Origin: Ellagibacter isourolithinifaciens
GTDB lineage: Bacteria; Actinomycetota; Coriobacteriia; Coriobacteriales; Eggerthellaceae
Direction of reading: 5' to 3'
Assembly: GCF_008831035.1 (NCBI RefSeq)
Contig: NZ_WAJR01000016.1
Coordinates: forward strand, 1-49,499
DNA length: 49,499 nucleotides
Each line of letters starts with the position of its first letter. Positions within the stretch are counted from its first letter, which is position 1. Positions 33,757-42,209 of the stretch are shown here, piece after piece. The notes beneath the pieces are model-generated. The model made no database searches. It was not told the origin of the DNA and saw only the letters and a program-made list of their open reading frames with translations. The translations under genes and the position numbers were made by a program.

Positions 33757-34632
33757 TTAGTAGGTCGGTTGGTCGCTGACGAGAACTCCCGTCACGAGGT
33801 ATCTTCTCACGATGTGGTTGGAATCGCCGGTGCAGGTGCTCAGCTGCACGATTTTATCGCTTGAAGTGAGCGTTGTTCCCTCGCGCACGTTCTCAACGAG
33901 CGAGTCGGGGCTGAGTACCGACTCGAAGTACTGCTGGACGATGGTCGGGTCGGAGAAGTTGAACGAGTTCAGGATGTGGCGGTTGTCGTACTGGTAGGCG
34001 GCAATCACGCGGTAGGTGAGGATGTGCCCGTCGGTGTAGAGGTACATGTCCTCGTGGGAGTCGAAGAAGTTTTTGTTCTCGAAGCGGTGCAACGTGGTGA
34101 ACATGGTTCCCTGCACCAGGTTGTGCCCGTAGATCACCGTGACGGGGTCGGAGAAGTCAGTCCTGTTTGCCAGCTGCGTGTAGATGGCGCCCTCCTCGGA
34201 CCATTCGCCGTCCTTGTTGTGCTTCAGGTAGAACGTGTCATCGGTCGGGTGCTGCACCACCGGGTAGTTCACATCGGTGCCGGGGATGTAGATCCAGGCG
34301 TAGATGTCGGGGTTCTCCAGGCGAAGCGACGCGAAGTCGATGGGGTTTTCCACCCGCGGGTCCGCAGCGTCCTGCGAGGCAGCGGGGGCTTCTGGCTCGG
34401 GGGTTGTGGCTGCCTCCTCGGCCGATTTCGCGATCTGGGCGTTCTGCCACACGAGGTACGCCCCGCCGGCGATTGCCGCGCACACGAGCACGACGAGCAG
34501 CACGATGAGCGCCGCAATCTGCGGGCATTTCTTGTGGGAGCCGTCGCCCGTGCCCGATGCGTTGGCGCTCGGTGCCTTCGCGTGCTTGGGGGCGATATCC
34601 TCTTCGGTCGGTTTCGTCTTGTCGTTTGCCAT
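33757..34632 (-). CDS. srtB: Class B sortase
   Basis: The 291-residue membrane transpeptidase has an N-terminal helix at about 39-62. The class B pattern NPDIYAWIYIPGTDVNYPVVQ lies from 107, followed by the catalytic His170 in IYGHN, Cys267 in LSTCTG and an Arg at 276 or 277. ATG 34632 is chosen because AAGGAA precedes it; the longer frame adds an unlikely His-rich leader. Its nearest candidate substrate is the SPQTG protein at 36657-37262. A sortase inside a capsule operon is unusual and suggests that wall protein and polysaccharide display are coordinated. Confidence 0.9.
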   Translation of the reverse strand: MANDKTKPTEEDIAPKHAKAPSANASGTGDGSHKKCPQIAALIVLLVVLVCAAIAGGAYLVWQNAQIAKSAEEAATTPEPEAPAASQDAADPRVENPIDFASLRLENPDIYAWIYIPGTDVNYPVVQHPTDDTFYLKHNKDGEWSEEGAIYTQLANRTDFSDPVTVIYGHNLVQGTMFTTLHRFENKNFFDSHEDMYLYTDGHILTYRVIAAYQYDNRHILNSFNFSDPTIVQQYFESVLSPDSLVENVREGTTLTSSDKIVQLSTCTGDSNHIVRRYLVTGVLVSDQPTY

Positions 34633-34800
34633 GTGTTCCTTACAATGATGCTGGTCAGCGAGCTGTCGGCGGCCCTGATCGTGTGAATTGTCGGCAGCGC
34701 TGCCCGTGTGGGTTGCACGCGCCACCGCCTGCACAAACCGCCCGTGCGATTCGCTCTTTCCGCTGGCCGAGTGCCTCTTTCTCGCAGGGCGTTTGAAAGC

Positions 34801-34832
34801 ATGACGGGAAGCCGAAGCGGGCTTCCCGTCAT
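34801..34832 (-). terminator. Hairpin after the BY-kinase gene
   Basis: ATGACGGGAAGC (34801-34812) and its exact complement (34821-34832) form a 12-bp stem with an 8-base loop. It lies ten bases beyond the kinase stop. No strong U-tract follows, so it may stabilise the 3' end or attenuate rather than fully stop transcription into the sortase gene. Confidence 0.6.
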
Positions 34833-34842
34833 GGGCGCTGTG

Positions 34843-35868
34843 TTAGATCCTCGTGTTCTTGTGGCGTGGCGCGCGACCGTCGGCACGGCGTGGCACTGCT
34901 GGCTTGAAGGCGCCGCGCGGGAACTGCTCGTCGGCGCTCGCTCGAGTGGCCCTCTGTGGGCTTGCAGCTGGGGGCATGCCAGCGCCCGCATTCGCGTTCG
35001 GGCTCGCACCTGCGCCCACACCCGCGCCCGAACCTTGCCTCCGTGGCCGTTCGCCGCTTTCTCTGCGTTCTGCCTGCTTGGGGTCGATTCCCGCCTTGCG
35101 CGCCCATTGACCGATGTCGTCTGCGGCAAGATCGCGCGCGTTGGGGTTCTCCATTAGCTGCTTTTCGCGGTCCTTGTGGGAGACGCGTTTCCCCTCGGAG
35201 TTGTAGTAGACGTAGTAGTAATCGTTGTTCGCCTCTTCGCGCGAGAACGTGATGACCGATCCTAAGATGCGTGCATTTGCGGCCTTGAGCTGTTGCACGC
35301 CGGCGACGACAGCGTCGCGCTTCGCCGCGCGCTCGCGGATGACGTACAGCGTGCCGTCGACCAGGTTCGATATGATGGCAGCGTCAACGAAAAGCCCGAT
35401 AGGGGGCGAGTCGAATATCACGTAGTCGAACATCTCGCGCAGCGTGTCGACGAGAGCCGCGAAGCGCTTGGTCGAAAGGACGTCGGGAGGGGAGGGGATG
35501 TTCGGCTCGGAGTCCATGAAGTACAGGTTGGGGCGGTCGGTCGGGTAGATGGCGCTTTTGAGCGGCGCCTGCCCGACGAGCACGGAATACAGGCCGCATT
35601 CCGTGTGGATGCCCAGAAGCCCCGCGATGCAGCGGCGACGCATGTCGGTGTCGACAATGAGCACCTTCTTGCCGGAGCTGGCGATGGCGCAGGCAAGGTT
35701 GGTGCTGACCTGGGTCTTGCCCTCATCCATGCCCGTCGAGGTGACCACGATCGTCTTCACCTTCTCGTCGATGGAGACGAAGCGGATGTTGGCGAACAGC
35801 GTTTTCGAGGCGTTGCTCAGAAGCGGATTTTGGAACTGGCTAGGGCGCTTGCGGTTTTTCTTGGCCAT
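34843..35868 (-). CDS. Bacterial tyrosine kinase (CpsD/CapB-like)
   Basis: The 341-residue cytoplasmic BY-kinase has Walker A STGMDEGKT at 44-52, Walker A' VLIVDTDMRR at 69-78 and Walker B VIFDSPP at 150-156. The tyrosine cluster YYYVYY lies at 217-222. That cluster normally ends the protein. Here about 120 further residues, basic and Gly/Ala/Pro/Arg-rich, follow, an unusual extension. The N-terminal SNASKTLFANIRF resembles the segment that meets the modulator. Its start is one base beyond the modulator's stop, so they are co-translated. The modulator would activate it and the PHP phosphatase reverse it, controlling polymer length. Confidence 0.9.
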   Translation of the reverse strand: MAKKNRKRPSQFQNPLLSNASKTLFANIRFVSIDEKVKTIVVTSTGMDEGKTQVSTNLACAIASSGKKVLIVDTDMRRRCIAGLLGIHTECGLYSVLVGQAPLKSAIYPTDRPNLYFMDSEPNIPSPPDVLSTKRFAALVDTLREMFDYVIFDSPPIGLFVDAAIISNLVDGTLYVIRERAAKRDAVVAGVQQLKAANARILGSVITFSREEANNDYYYVYYNSEGKRVSHKDREKQLMENPNARDLAADDIGQWARKAGIDPKQAERRESGERPRRQGSGAGVGAGASPNANAGAGMPPAASPQRATRASADEQFPRGAFKPAVPRRADGRAPRHKNTRI

Positions 35869-35869
35869 G

Positions 35870-36538
35870 TTACCTCGCCTTCTTCGGCTTGGGCATGCGG
35901 CCGAGAACGGGAATCCCCAGCAGCTCTTCGGCGTCGTCGCCCGACTTCACGGTGGTGTCCAGCATGTCCTGCAAGACGATGATCGCGATGGCGACGAACA
36001 GCCCTGCGAGCAGGGCAACCGCGGTGTACATGACTCGGTTGGGGCCGGAGGGATTGTCTGGCACGCTCGCTCGGTCGATGATGTTCACGGCGTCGAGCTT
36101 CATCGCGTCGATGGCGGCCTTCGAGGTGCGGTCGGCGAGCTCGTTGGCCACGCTCGCGGCGCCTTCGGGGCTTTTGCCCGTGACGGTGAGCGTGATGACG
36201 CGGCTCGTGGTGTCGGAGGTTACCCCCACATCGAAGCCCTTGAGGTCGCTCATACCGAGGGCGCTCGCGGTGGAGCTCATCACAGTCGACGTCTTCGCGA
36301 TCTTCGCCAGGTCGTTCGCAAGCTGTTGGGAAGCCGAGGTGTCGGAGCTGGTCACGCGGCCGGTTCCGTCGGTCGCGTTCGTCGTTTGCGTCAGCACGTA
36401 GAGCGACACGTTGGCGGTGTAGTTGTTGGTCATGAAGCCCCAGCAGTACGCTGCGGTCGCGCCCGCGAACACGAGGGGGAACACGAGCACCAGGTACCAT
36501 TTCTTTCGAAGGAGCTCGAGCAGCTCAAGCAGGGTCAT
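35870..36538 (-). CDS. Wzz/CapA-type chain-length modulator
   Basis: The 222-residue protein has two membrane helices (about 17-35 and 172-192) around an extracellular coil rich in Ala, Ser and Thr, the polysaccharide co-polymerase layout. It opens with LLELLELLRKKWYLVLVFP and closes with DTTVKSGDDAEELLGIPVLGRMPK, both characteristic. In Gram-positives such proteins are separate from the kinase and activate it through the C-terminal tail. It lies 31 bases downstream of the surface-protein terminator. Confidence 0.9.
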   Translation of the reverse strand: MTLLELLELLRKKWYLVLVFPLVFAGATAAYCWGFMTNNYTANVSLYVLTQTTNATDGTGRVTSSDTSASQQLANDLAKIAKTSTVMSSTASALGMSDLKGFDVGVTSDTTSRVITLTVTGKSPEGAASVANELADRTSKAAIDAMKLDAVNIIDRASVPDNPSGPNRVMYTAVALLAGLFVAIAIIVLQDMLDTTVKSGDDAEELLGIPVLGRMPKPKKAR

Positions 36539-36568
36539 TGAAGCGGTTCTCCTCTATTCTTCCTACAA

Positions 36569-36600
36569 CAAAGAAGAGGGCAGCTGCGCCCTCTTCTTTG
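36569..36600 (-). terminator. Intrinsic terminator between the SPQTG gene and the modulator gene
   Basis: CAAAGAAGAGGGC (36569-36581) and its complement (36588-36600) form a perfect 13-bp stem with a 6-base loop. Read leftward, the arm ends in CTTCTTTGTTG, giving a U-rich tail. It ends only 31 bases before the modulator start, so downstream genes need readthrough or a hidden promoter. Confidence 0.8.
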
Positions 36601-36656
36601 CAATGTCATGCGCGCAGTACGGTTTCCCAGGTCGGGAACCGCGTGTGCTGTCAGTG

Positions 36657-37262
36657 CTATTCAGCGAGCTTCTTGCGAAGGACCACACCCACGCCAACGG
36701 CGGCGATGGCGCATGCGGCGGTGGCAACGGCGATGCCAGTCATGTCAACGCCGGTCTGCGGGGAGGTGGAGCTTGCGTCGGTGGTGGCACCGGTGACGGT
36801 GGAGGAGTCGACCGCGATGGTCACGAGCGAGAGGCCATCGGTGGAGATGGTCACATTGCCGTTGGAGACGGTCGCCGTCTTCGTCTCGGTGCCGAGGTTC
36901 GCGTCGCGGCCCTGGTGCTCGATGAACACGGTGGCGGTGGCGCCGTTGTACTCGGTTCCCACGTTGAAGGTAAGGGTGTAGGGGCCGTAGGTGCTGCCCT
37001 CGGGCACGTCGTAAACCTTGAAGGTGCCTACGATCTTCTGGGTGGCGCTGAGCGACACGTTGGAAGCCTGGTCGGAGGTTGCCTCGACGACGAGCTTGCT
37101 CGTGGAGTCGTCGGTCTTGCCGGTGACCGTAAGGGATGCGCCCTGGGATGCGGTGCAGGTGTTGGACGTTACCTTCTGCGGGCTGTTCGATGCCCATGCC
37201 AGAGTCGGCATCGCCATGGCGAGGGCGAGCGCACAAATCATGGCAGTAAGCTTCTTTTTCAT
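36657..37262 (-). CDS. Secreted surface protein with SPQTG sortase signal
   Basis: The 201-residue protein has a Sec signal peptide (MKKKLTAMICALALAMAMPTLAWA) and an extracellular beta-rich, Thr/Ser/Val-rich region from 27 to about 160. A C-terminal sorting signal follows: SPQTG at 167-171, a hydrophobic stretch at 174-194 and RKK. LPxTG-like signals of this form are cut between Thr and Gly by sortases. ATG 37262 has AGAGGAAA upstream. The terminator after it suggests it is made in greater amount than the capsule-control genes. Its function (adhesin, cap or scaffold) is unknown. Confidence 0.85.
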   Translation of the reverse strand: MKKKLTAMICALALAMAMPTLAWASNSPQKVTSNTCTASQGASLTVTGKTDDSTSKLVVEATSDQASNVSLSATQKIVGTFKVYDVPEGSTYGPYTLTFNVGTEYNGATATVFIEHQGRDANLGTETKTATVSNGNVTISTDGLSLVTIAVDSSTVTGATTDASSTSPQTGVDMTGIAVATAACAIAAVGVGVVLRKKLAE

Positions 37263-37311
37263 CGTTTCCTCTTTCACTTGAGCGAATGCGTCAATGCTGA
37301 TGATGTGTTGC

Positions 37312-37320
37312 ATCATAGCA
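37312..37320 (-). promoter_or_regulatory. Extended -10 promoter (TGCTATGAT) for the SPQTG gene
   Basis: On the minus strand these nine bases equal the dnaE extended -10. Transcription would begin near 37305, giving a leader of about 43 bases before the SPQTG start. It is likely the promoter for the whole leftward capsule arm. Confidence 0.6.
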
Positions 37321-37606
37321 CATGGGGACGGGGACGTGCGCCTCCGTCGGGCAAGCAGTGGGCGGGAGCCCCATTTTGCGGCGAACCAACAGCAACTTAC
37401 CTTATCCTCATCACGATAATATCTTCCCTGTATAATGGCTTCAATGGAGATCGCCTATTCTTAACAAAATTTCGCAATAGAGTGTTTGTTTGAGGACTTA
37501 CTGTTTATTTTCTATGGAACCCCGACATTTATTTAGGATATGATAAATAAATCGTAATTAATTTAAGAGGTAGGGCGAAAGCGACCTGATTCAGGTCGAG
37601 GTTTTT
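37321..37606 (+). promoter_or_regulatory. A+T-rich leader of the rightward capsule operon with a hairpin and T-run
   Basis: The divergent gap contains TATAAT at 37431-37436 as a candidate rightward -10, then about 130 A+T-rich bases (37480-37570). A palindrome follows, CGACCTGA (37582-37589) with TCAGGTCG (37591-37598), and then TTTTT at 37602-37606. Leaders of this form before polysaccharide operons often carry attenuators or antitermination sites. No protein frame is evident in it. Confidence 0.45.
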
Positions 37607-37894
37607 GTGCGCGGGCGAAACGGGAATATGACGAGCGGAACCCTACATGTCGAGCACATGCGGATGGAGATGGCGACGATTTTTCAAGAGGTAGACAGGC
37701 TTGGAGGCACGCGAGTTGGCACGGAGGGAGAGGGACATTTGGTATCGCAGAGCGCTATCGGCATAGCGTTCCGCGCTGCCAAGAGGTCCTTCGACATCGC
37801 GGCTGCGGCTGTGGGTATGGTGAGGGACCATATCCTCGCGCGCATCCCGGAAATGCATCTCGCAAAGCCCGCTTTGAGGGCGGTGTGCGCGTAG
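37607..37894 (+). CDS. Short frame with a sugar-transferase-like segment, possible remnant
   Basis: This 95-residue frame overlaps the next gene's start by ten bases. Most of it is unrecognised. The piece IAFRAAKRSFDIAAAAVGMV resembles the entry to the membrane helix of the adjacent sugar transferase (LAYRFVKRAFDVVSCSCALI). It then ends without the catalytic domain. I read it as a decayed fragment of a second initiating transferase or a small leader gene. GTG 37607 has no clear ribosome site; ATG 37628 is an alternative. Confidence 0.4.
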   Translation: MRGRNGNMTSGTLHVEHMRMEMATIFQEVDRLGGTRVGTEGEGHLVSQSAIGIAFRAAKRSFDIAAAAVGMVRDHILARIPEMHLAKPALRAVCA

Positions 37895-38700
37895 TGTCCG
37901 TAGAAGATGTCATGACGCCATTGGCTGTGTCTGCAGCTAATGGCGGCGTTGAGGAGCCGCCTGCCTACACCTCCGTCGAGCGCCGTGAAGCGGCGAATAT
38001 CGACGCAGTTGGGAAATATGAACCCAAGTTAACTGAGAACGGCATCCCAGCGGATATGCTGGCGAAGCTCCTCCCGGGCGACGACGTGATTGAGCTCGAG
38101 ATGCCAGTTGTAGGCGGCAACTTAGCTTACCGTTTCGTGAAGCGCGCTTTCGATGTGGTTTCATGCAGCTGCGCGCTGATTATTCTCGCTATTCCCATGG
38201 CAATCATCGCTGCGAAAATCAAGCTCGAGAGCCCCGGGCCTGTCATCTACTCGCAGAGGCGTGTCGGCAAGAACGGCAAGATTTTCAACGTCTATAAATT
38301 CAGAAGCATGTATACCGATGCCGAGGCTCGCGGTGCACGGTGGGCCGTTGGGGATGACCCGCGCGTCACTCCGTTCGGCAAGTTCATGCGGGAAAAACGT
38401 ATCGATGAGATTCCTCAGTTTTGGAACATCGTAAAAGGGGATATGAGCCTAATCGGACCCCGTCCTGAAAGGCCGGCGTTTTGCCAGGAATTCGAGAAGA
38501 GGATTCATGGTTGGAATTATAGGACGTCTGTTCGTCCTGGCCTCTCAGGCCTGGCGCAGGTGATGGGCGGTTATAACTTGTTGCCTAAGGAGAAAGTGGT
38601 GCTGGACTTGGAGTACATCGAGCATCGCTCCATCGTCGTGGACCTGAAGATCATATTGAAGACGCTCGGCGTTGTTTCGACTGGCGAGGGGGCTCGGTAG
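37885..38700 (+). CDS. Initiating sugar-phosphate transferase of the bacterial sugar transferase family
   Basis: The 271-residue membrane enzyme transfers a hexose- or HexNAc-1-phosphate to undecaprenyl phosphate and starts the repeat unit. About 80 N-terminal residues of unknown role precede one membrane helix (RFVKRAFDVVSCSCALIIL). The conserved catalytic part follows: KFRSMYTDAE, then DEIPQFWNIVKGDMSLIGPRP and RPGLSGLAQV. The sugar is not certain; the CapE-F-G set suggests that N-acetyl-L-fucosamine enters the polymer. Its TAG is followed one base later by the next gene's GTG. Confidence 0.92.
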   Translation: MRVVSVEDVMTPLAVSAANGGVEEPPAYTSVERREAANIDAVGKYEPKLTENGIPADMLAKLLPGDDVIELEMPVVGGNLAYRFVKRAFDVVSCSCALIILAIPMAIIAAKIKLESPGPVIYSQRRVGKNGKIFNVYKFRSMYTDAEARGARWAVGDDPRVTPFGKFMREKRIDEIPQFWNIVKGDMSLIGPRPERPAFCQEFEKRIHGWNYRTSVRPGLSGLAQVMGGYNLLPKEKVVLDLEYIEHRSIVVDLKIILKTLGVVSTGEGAR

Positions 38701-38701
38701 G

Positions 38702-39922
38702 GTGCGTATTCTTGTCTCTTGCCAGCACTATTGGCCTGAGCCCTTCAACACCGGTGACGTATGCGAGGCGCTTGTCGCGCGCGGCCATGAGGTGACCATC
38801 ATCACTGCGCTTCCCAATACTGGAATGCCGGGAAACGATATTCCCGATGAGTGGCGTGATTCCGCTCGTCGCGACGTTGTGCGAAACGGTGTGCGTGTCA
38901 TTCGCGCCGATTTACATCCGCGTCTTACGGGCGGAGTGAATCGTGTTCGCAATTACCTGAGTTTCTGGCGAAACGCAAATAAAATAGCTAGAAGCCTTGG
39001 TGACGAGTATGACGTTGCCATGGGGTATCAGTTTTCGCCCGTGATGCAGGCTGATCCTGCTCTTGTGTGGGCGAAGGAGAACAACAAAAAGGCGCTGTTG
39101 TACTGCTTCGACTTGTGGCCTGCTTCGCTTTTGGCGGGTGGATTCAAGGAATCCTCTTTGCCGTTCAGGTGGATGCGTTCGGTATCTAAGCGTATTTACT
39201 CGCAGGCCGACCGTATCGCCGTGACCTCGCCGCTTTTTGACGAGTACTTTCGTAGCGAACTGGGGCTTAGCGTTCCCGACTCGGCATACCTTCCGCAATA
39301 TGCTGATGATGCCTTCTTGTCAGCGCCTGCGGATTCTGTGCCCGACGGTTACGAGCTGGCCAAAACCAATCTTACGTTTGCGGGCAATGTGGGCCAGGCT
39401 CAGTCGGTGGAGACCATAGTTGAGGCCGCTGGCTTGCTGCGGAATGAGCCCTCGATAGCTTTTCATGTGGTGGGTTCCGGCTCTCATTTGGATGCCTGTA
39501 AAACACGGGCTGCAGAGTTGGGGCTTCATAACTTAGTGTTTCACGGCAGAAAACCCGTGGAGGACATGCCAGCGTACTATGCAGCGTCCGACGCAATGCT
39601 TGTGACCTTCGAAGCAAGTCCAATGGCTGACTATACGCTTCCACGAAAGGTCACGACCTATTTGGCTGCTGGCAGGCCCGTCCTGGCGGCGCTCGATGGC
39701 GAAACGCGCCGCGTGCTGGATGAAGCGAATTGCGGCTTGTGCTGCGACACGGCAGATGCCGAGGGGCTGGCCCGCATTGTGCGCAGATTTGCGGCGTTGC
39801 CTAATGAAGAGAAGGATCGCATGGGCAGGCGTGCTCGTGAGTATTATCTGGTCCATTTTACCAAGGGTAGATTTCTCGATGAACTCGAGGCTCTACTCGC
39901 CAATCTTATTGAGGAGAGATAA
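38702..39922 (+). CDS. Glycosyltransferase family 4 (WbuB-like)
   Basis: The 406-residue GT-B enzyme has an N-terminal domain opening RILVSCQHYWPEPFNTGDVCEAL, typical of WbuB-type transferases of amino-deoxy sugars. The donor-binding half contains LTFAGNVGQAQSVETIVEAA, FHGRKPVEDMPAYYAASDAML and a late KVTTYLAAGRPVLA. GTG 38702 follows the preceding stop by one base. WbuB relatives add N-acetyl-L-fucosamine, which fits the CapE-F-G genes just downstream, though the acceptor is unknown. Confidence 0.88.
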   Translation: MRILVSCQHYWPEPFNTGDVCEALVARGHEVTIITALPNTGMPGNDIPDEWRDSARRDVVRNGVRVIRADLHPRLTGGVNRVRNYLSFWRNANKIARSLGDEYDVAMGYQFSPVMQADPALVWAKENNKKALLYCFDLWPASLLAGGFKESSLPFRWMRSVSKRIYSQADRIAVTSPLFDEYFRSELGLSVPDSAYLPQYADDAFLSAPADSVPDGYELAKTNLTFAGNVGQAQSVETIVEAAGLLRNEPSIAFHVVGSGSHLDACKTRAAELGLHNLVFHGRKPVEDMPAYYAASDAMLVTFEASPMADYTLPRKVTTYLAAGRPVLAALDGETRRVLDEANCGLCCDTADAEGLARIVRRFAALPNEEKDRMGRRAREYYLVHFTKGRFLDELEALLANLIEER

Positions 39923-39926
39923 ACGT

Positions 39927-40985
39927 ATGACAACTAGCACTGCATTCACCGGCAAGACTCTGATGATTACTGGCGGCACAGGAAGCTTTGGCAACACCGT
40001 GCTAAAACACTTTGTGCATACCGACTTGGCGGAGATTCGCATTTTCAGTCGAGACGAGAAGAAACAGGATGACATGCGTCATCGTCTGCAGGAAAAATCA
40101 CCCGAACTTGCCGATAAGGTGCGCTTCTTCATCGGCGATGTGCGCAACCTGCAGTCAGTACGCGATGCAATGCATGGCGTAGACTATATTTTTCACGCTG
40201 CAGCATTGAAGCAGGTGCCTAGCTGCGAGTTCTTTCCCATGGAGGCTGTTCGCACTAATGTACTAGGCACGGACAATGTGCTGCATGCCGCTATCGACGA
40301 AGGTGTTGATCGTGTAGTGTGCCTTTCGACCGATAAGGCTGCCTATCCCATCAATGCCATGGGAAAGTCTAAGGCTATGATGGAAAGCATTATATATGCC
40401 AATGCGCGCAATGGTGCGGGGCGCACGACTATTTGCTGCACCCGTTATGGCAATGTGATGTGCTCGAGGGGCAGCGTGATTCCTCTCTTCATCGATCGTA
40501 TCCGCAAGGGCGAGCCGTTAACCGTCACCGACCCCAATATGACGCGTTTTCTCATGAATCTTGATGAAGCGGTGGACTTAGTGCAATTTGCCTTTGAGCA
40601 TGCCAACCCGGGCGATTTGTTCATTCAAAAGGCACCCGCGAGCACTATTGGTGATCTTGCTGAGGCAGTTCAGGAAGTGTTCGGACGCGTAGGTACGCAA
40701 GTCATCGGTACTCGTCACGGCGAAAAGCTCTATGAGACGCTAATGACTTGCGAGGAGCGTTTGCGTGCAGAGGACATGGGCGATTACTTCCGCGTAGCCT
40801 GCGACTCGCGCGATTTAAACTATGATAAGTTTGTTGTGAATGGCGAAGTAACGACTATGGCCGACGAGGCGTATACTTCCCATAACACCAGCCGTCTGGA
40901 CGTGGCTGGCACGGTGGAGAAAATCAAGACCGCCGAGTACGTGCAGCTAGCCCTAGAAGGTCGCGAATACGAGGCGGTGCAGTAG
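39927..40985 (+). CDS. capE: CapE/FnlA-type UDP-GlcNAc 4,6-dehydratase / 5-epimerase
   Basis: The 352-residue short-chain dehydrogenase has the NAD(P) loop GGTGSFG at 16-22. The catalytic region STDKAAYPINAMGKSK has Met145-x3-Lys149 where most relatives have Tyr-x3-Lys. Met here is the hallmark of CapE-type inverting dehydratases. The enzyme takes the first step from UDP-GlcNAc towards UDP-L-FucNAc. GAGGAGAG before ATG 39927 sets the start; a longer open frame begins inside the previous gene. The next two pathway enzymes are encoded at 40985 and 47021. Confidence 0.92.
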   Translation: MTTSTAFTGKTLMITGGTGSFGNTVLKHFVHTDLAEIRIFSRDEKKQDDMRHRLQEKSPELADKVRFFIGDVRNLQSVRDAMHGVDYIFHAAALKQVPSCEFFPMEAVRTNVLGTDNVLHAAIDEGVDRVVCLSTDKAAYPINAMGKSKAMMESIIYANARNGAGRTTICCTRYGNVMCSRGSVIPLFIDRIRKGEPLTVTDPNMTRFLMNLDEAVDLVQFAFEHANPGDLFIQKAPASTIGDLAEAVQEVFGRVGTQVIGTRHGEKLYETLMTCEERLRAEDMGDYFRVACDSRDLNYDKFVVNGEVTTMADEAYTSHNTSRLDVAGTVEKIKTAEYVQLALEGREYEAVQ

Positions 40986-42208
40986 TGAAGGTTCTGGTTA
41001 CTGGCGCAAATGGATTTGTAGGACGGAATCTTTGCGAAGCGCTGAGGAACATAGCCGAAGGCAAAGACCGTAGAGGGAAGTATCAAAGCCTGCTCCCTCT
41101 GACCGTCTATGAGTACGATCGTAACGGTACGCAGGAAGAGTTAAGCTTCTACTGTTCCGCTGCTGACTTCGTGTTTAATCTGGCGGGCATCAATCGCCCC
41201 AAGGACCCTTCAGAGTTCATGAAGGGCAACATGGAGTTCGGCGAGACGCTGCTTAGCTTGCTTGAGCACCACGGCAACAAGTGCCCGGTGATGCTTTCGA
41301 GCAGTGTTCAGGCTTCCCTTGAGGGTCGCTACGCTGGGAGTCCTTATGGCGAGAGTAAGCTTGCAGGTGAAGAGCTTCTGTTCGATTATGAGGAGCGCAC
41401 GGGTGCGAAGGCGATGGTCTATCGTTTCCCGAACCTGTATGGAAAGTGGTGCCGCCCGCGGTACAACTCGGCCGTGGCCACGTTTTGCGATGCCATTGCA
41501 AACGATCGAGAGTTTCAAGTCAACGACCCTTCGGTCGAGCTCGAGCTGCTCTACATCGACGATTTGGTAACCGCGATGCTGGATGCCCTTGTGGGCGACG
41601 TGCGTCGGTGCCGCTACGCCGGTGCCGAGTGCGTGCCGGCCGAGGACGGCCGTTACTGCTACGCCCCGGGCGCCCAGAAGGCGTCGCTGGGCGAGATTGT
41701 GGGTCTCCTGAAGGGCTTCCGCGATGCGCGCGAAACGCTTGCAGTGCCGAATCTAGGGGATGGATCTTTCAGCAAAAAGCTCTACTCGACGTTCTTGAGC
41801 TACTACGAACCGGGCCGCTTTGCCTACAGTTTGAAGCCCAACGTAGATGCGCGCGGGAGCTTCACCGAGTTCCTTCGCACGCCCGATCGTGGCCAGATTT
41901 CTGTTAACGTATCAAAACCTGGCATCACCAAGGGAAATCACTGGCACATGAGCAAGTGGGAGAAGTTTCTCGTCGTCTCTGGCACTGCGAAAATCAAGCT
42001 TCGCAAAGTGGGTGCCGATCAAGAGGGAAACCCTTATCCTGTTGACGAGTACGTTGTAACCGGAGGGGATATGCGTGTGGTAGAGATGATTCCCGGTTAT
42101 ACGCATAGTATTACAAACCTTTCCGATGATGAGGATCTGGTGACCGTGATGTGGGCCAATGAGCCGTTTGACCCTGAGAATCCTGACACTTACTACGATT
42201 TGGTATGA
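40985..42208 (+). CDS. capF: CapF/FnlB-type reductase with C-terminal cupin
   Basis: The 407-residue bifunctional enzyme has an N-terminal Rossmann domain (VTGANGFVGRNL, then YGESKLAGEE in the active-site region). A cupin domain runs from about 285, with GNHWHMSKWEKFLVVSG providing metal-binding histidines. CapF reduces the 4-keto intermediate to the 6-deoxytalose form. GTG 40985 overlaps the capE stop by one base as TAGTG, indicating coupling. Confidence 0.92.
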   Translation: MKVLVTGANGFVGRNLCEALRNIAEGKDRRGKYQSLLPLTVYEYDRNGTQEELSFYCSAADFVFNLAGINRPKDPSEFMKGNMEFGETLLSLLEHHGNKCPVMLSSSVQASLEGRYAGSPYGESKLAGEELLFDYEERTGAKAMVYRFPNLYGKWCRPRYNSAVATFCDAIANDREFQVNDPSVELELLYIDDLVTAMLDALVGDVRRCRYAGAECVPAEDGRYCYAPGAQKASLGEIVGLLKGFRDARETLAVPNLGDGSFSKKLYSTFLSYYEPGRFAYSLKPNVDARGSFTEFLRTPDRGQISVNVSKPGITKGNHWHMSKWEKFLVVSGTAKIKLRKVGADQEGNPYPVDEYVVTGGDMRVVEMIPGYTHSITNLSDDEDLVTVMWANEPFDPENPDTYYDLV

Positions 42209-42209
42209 A

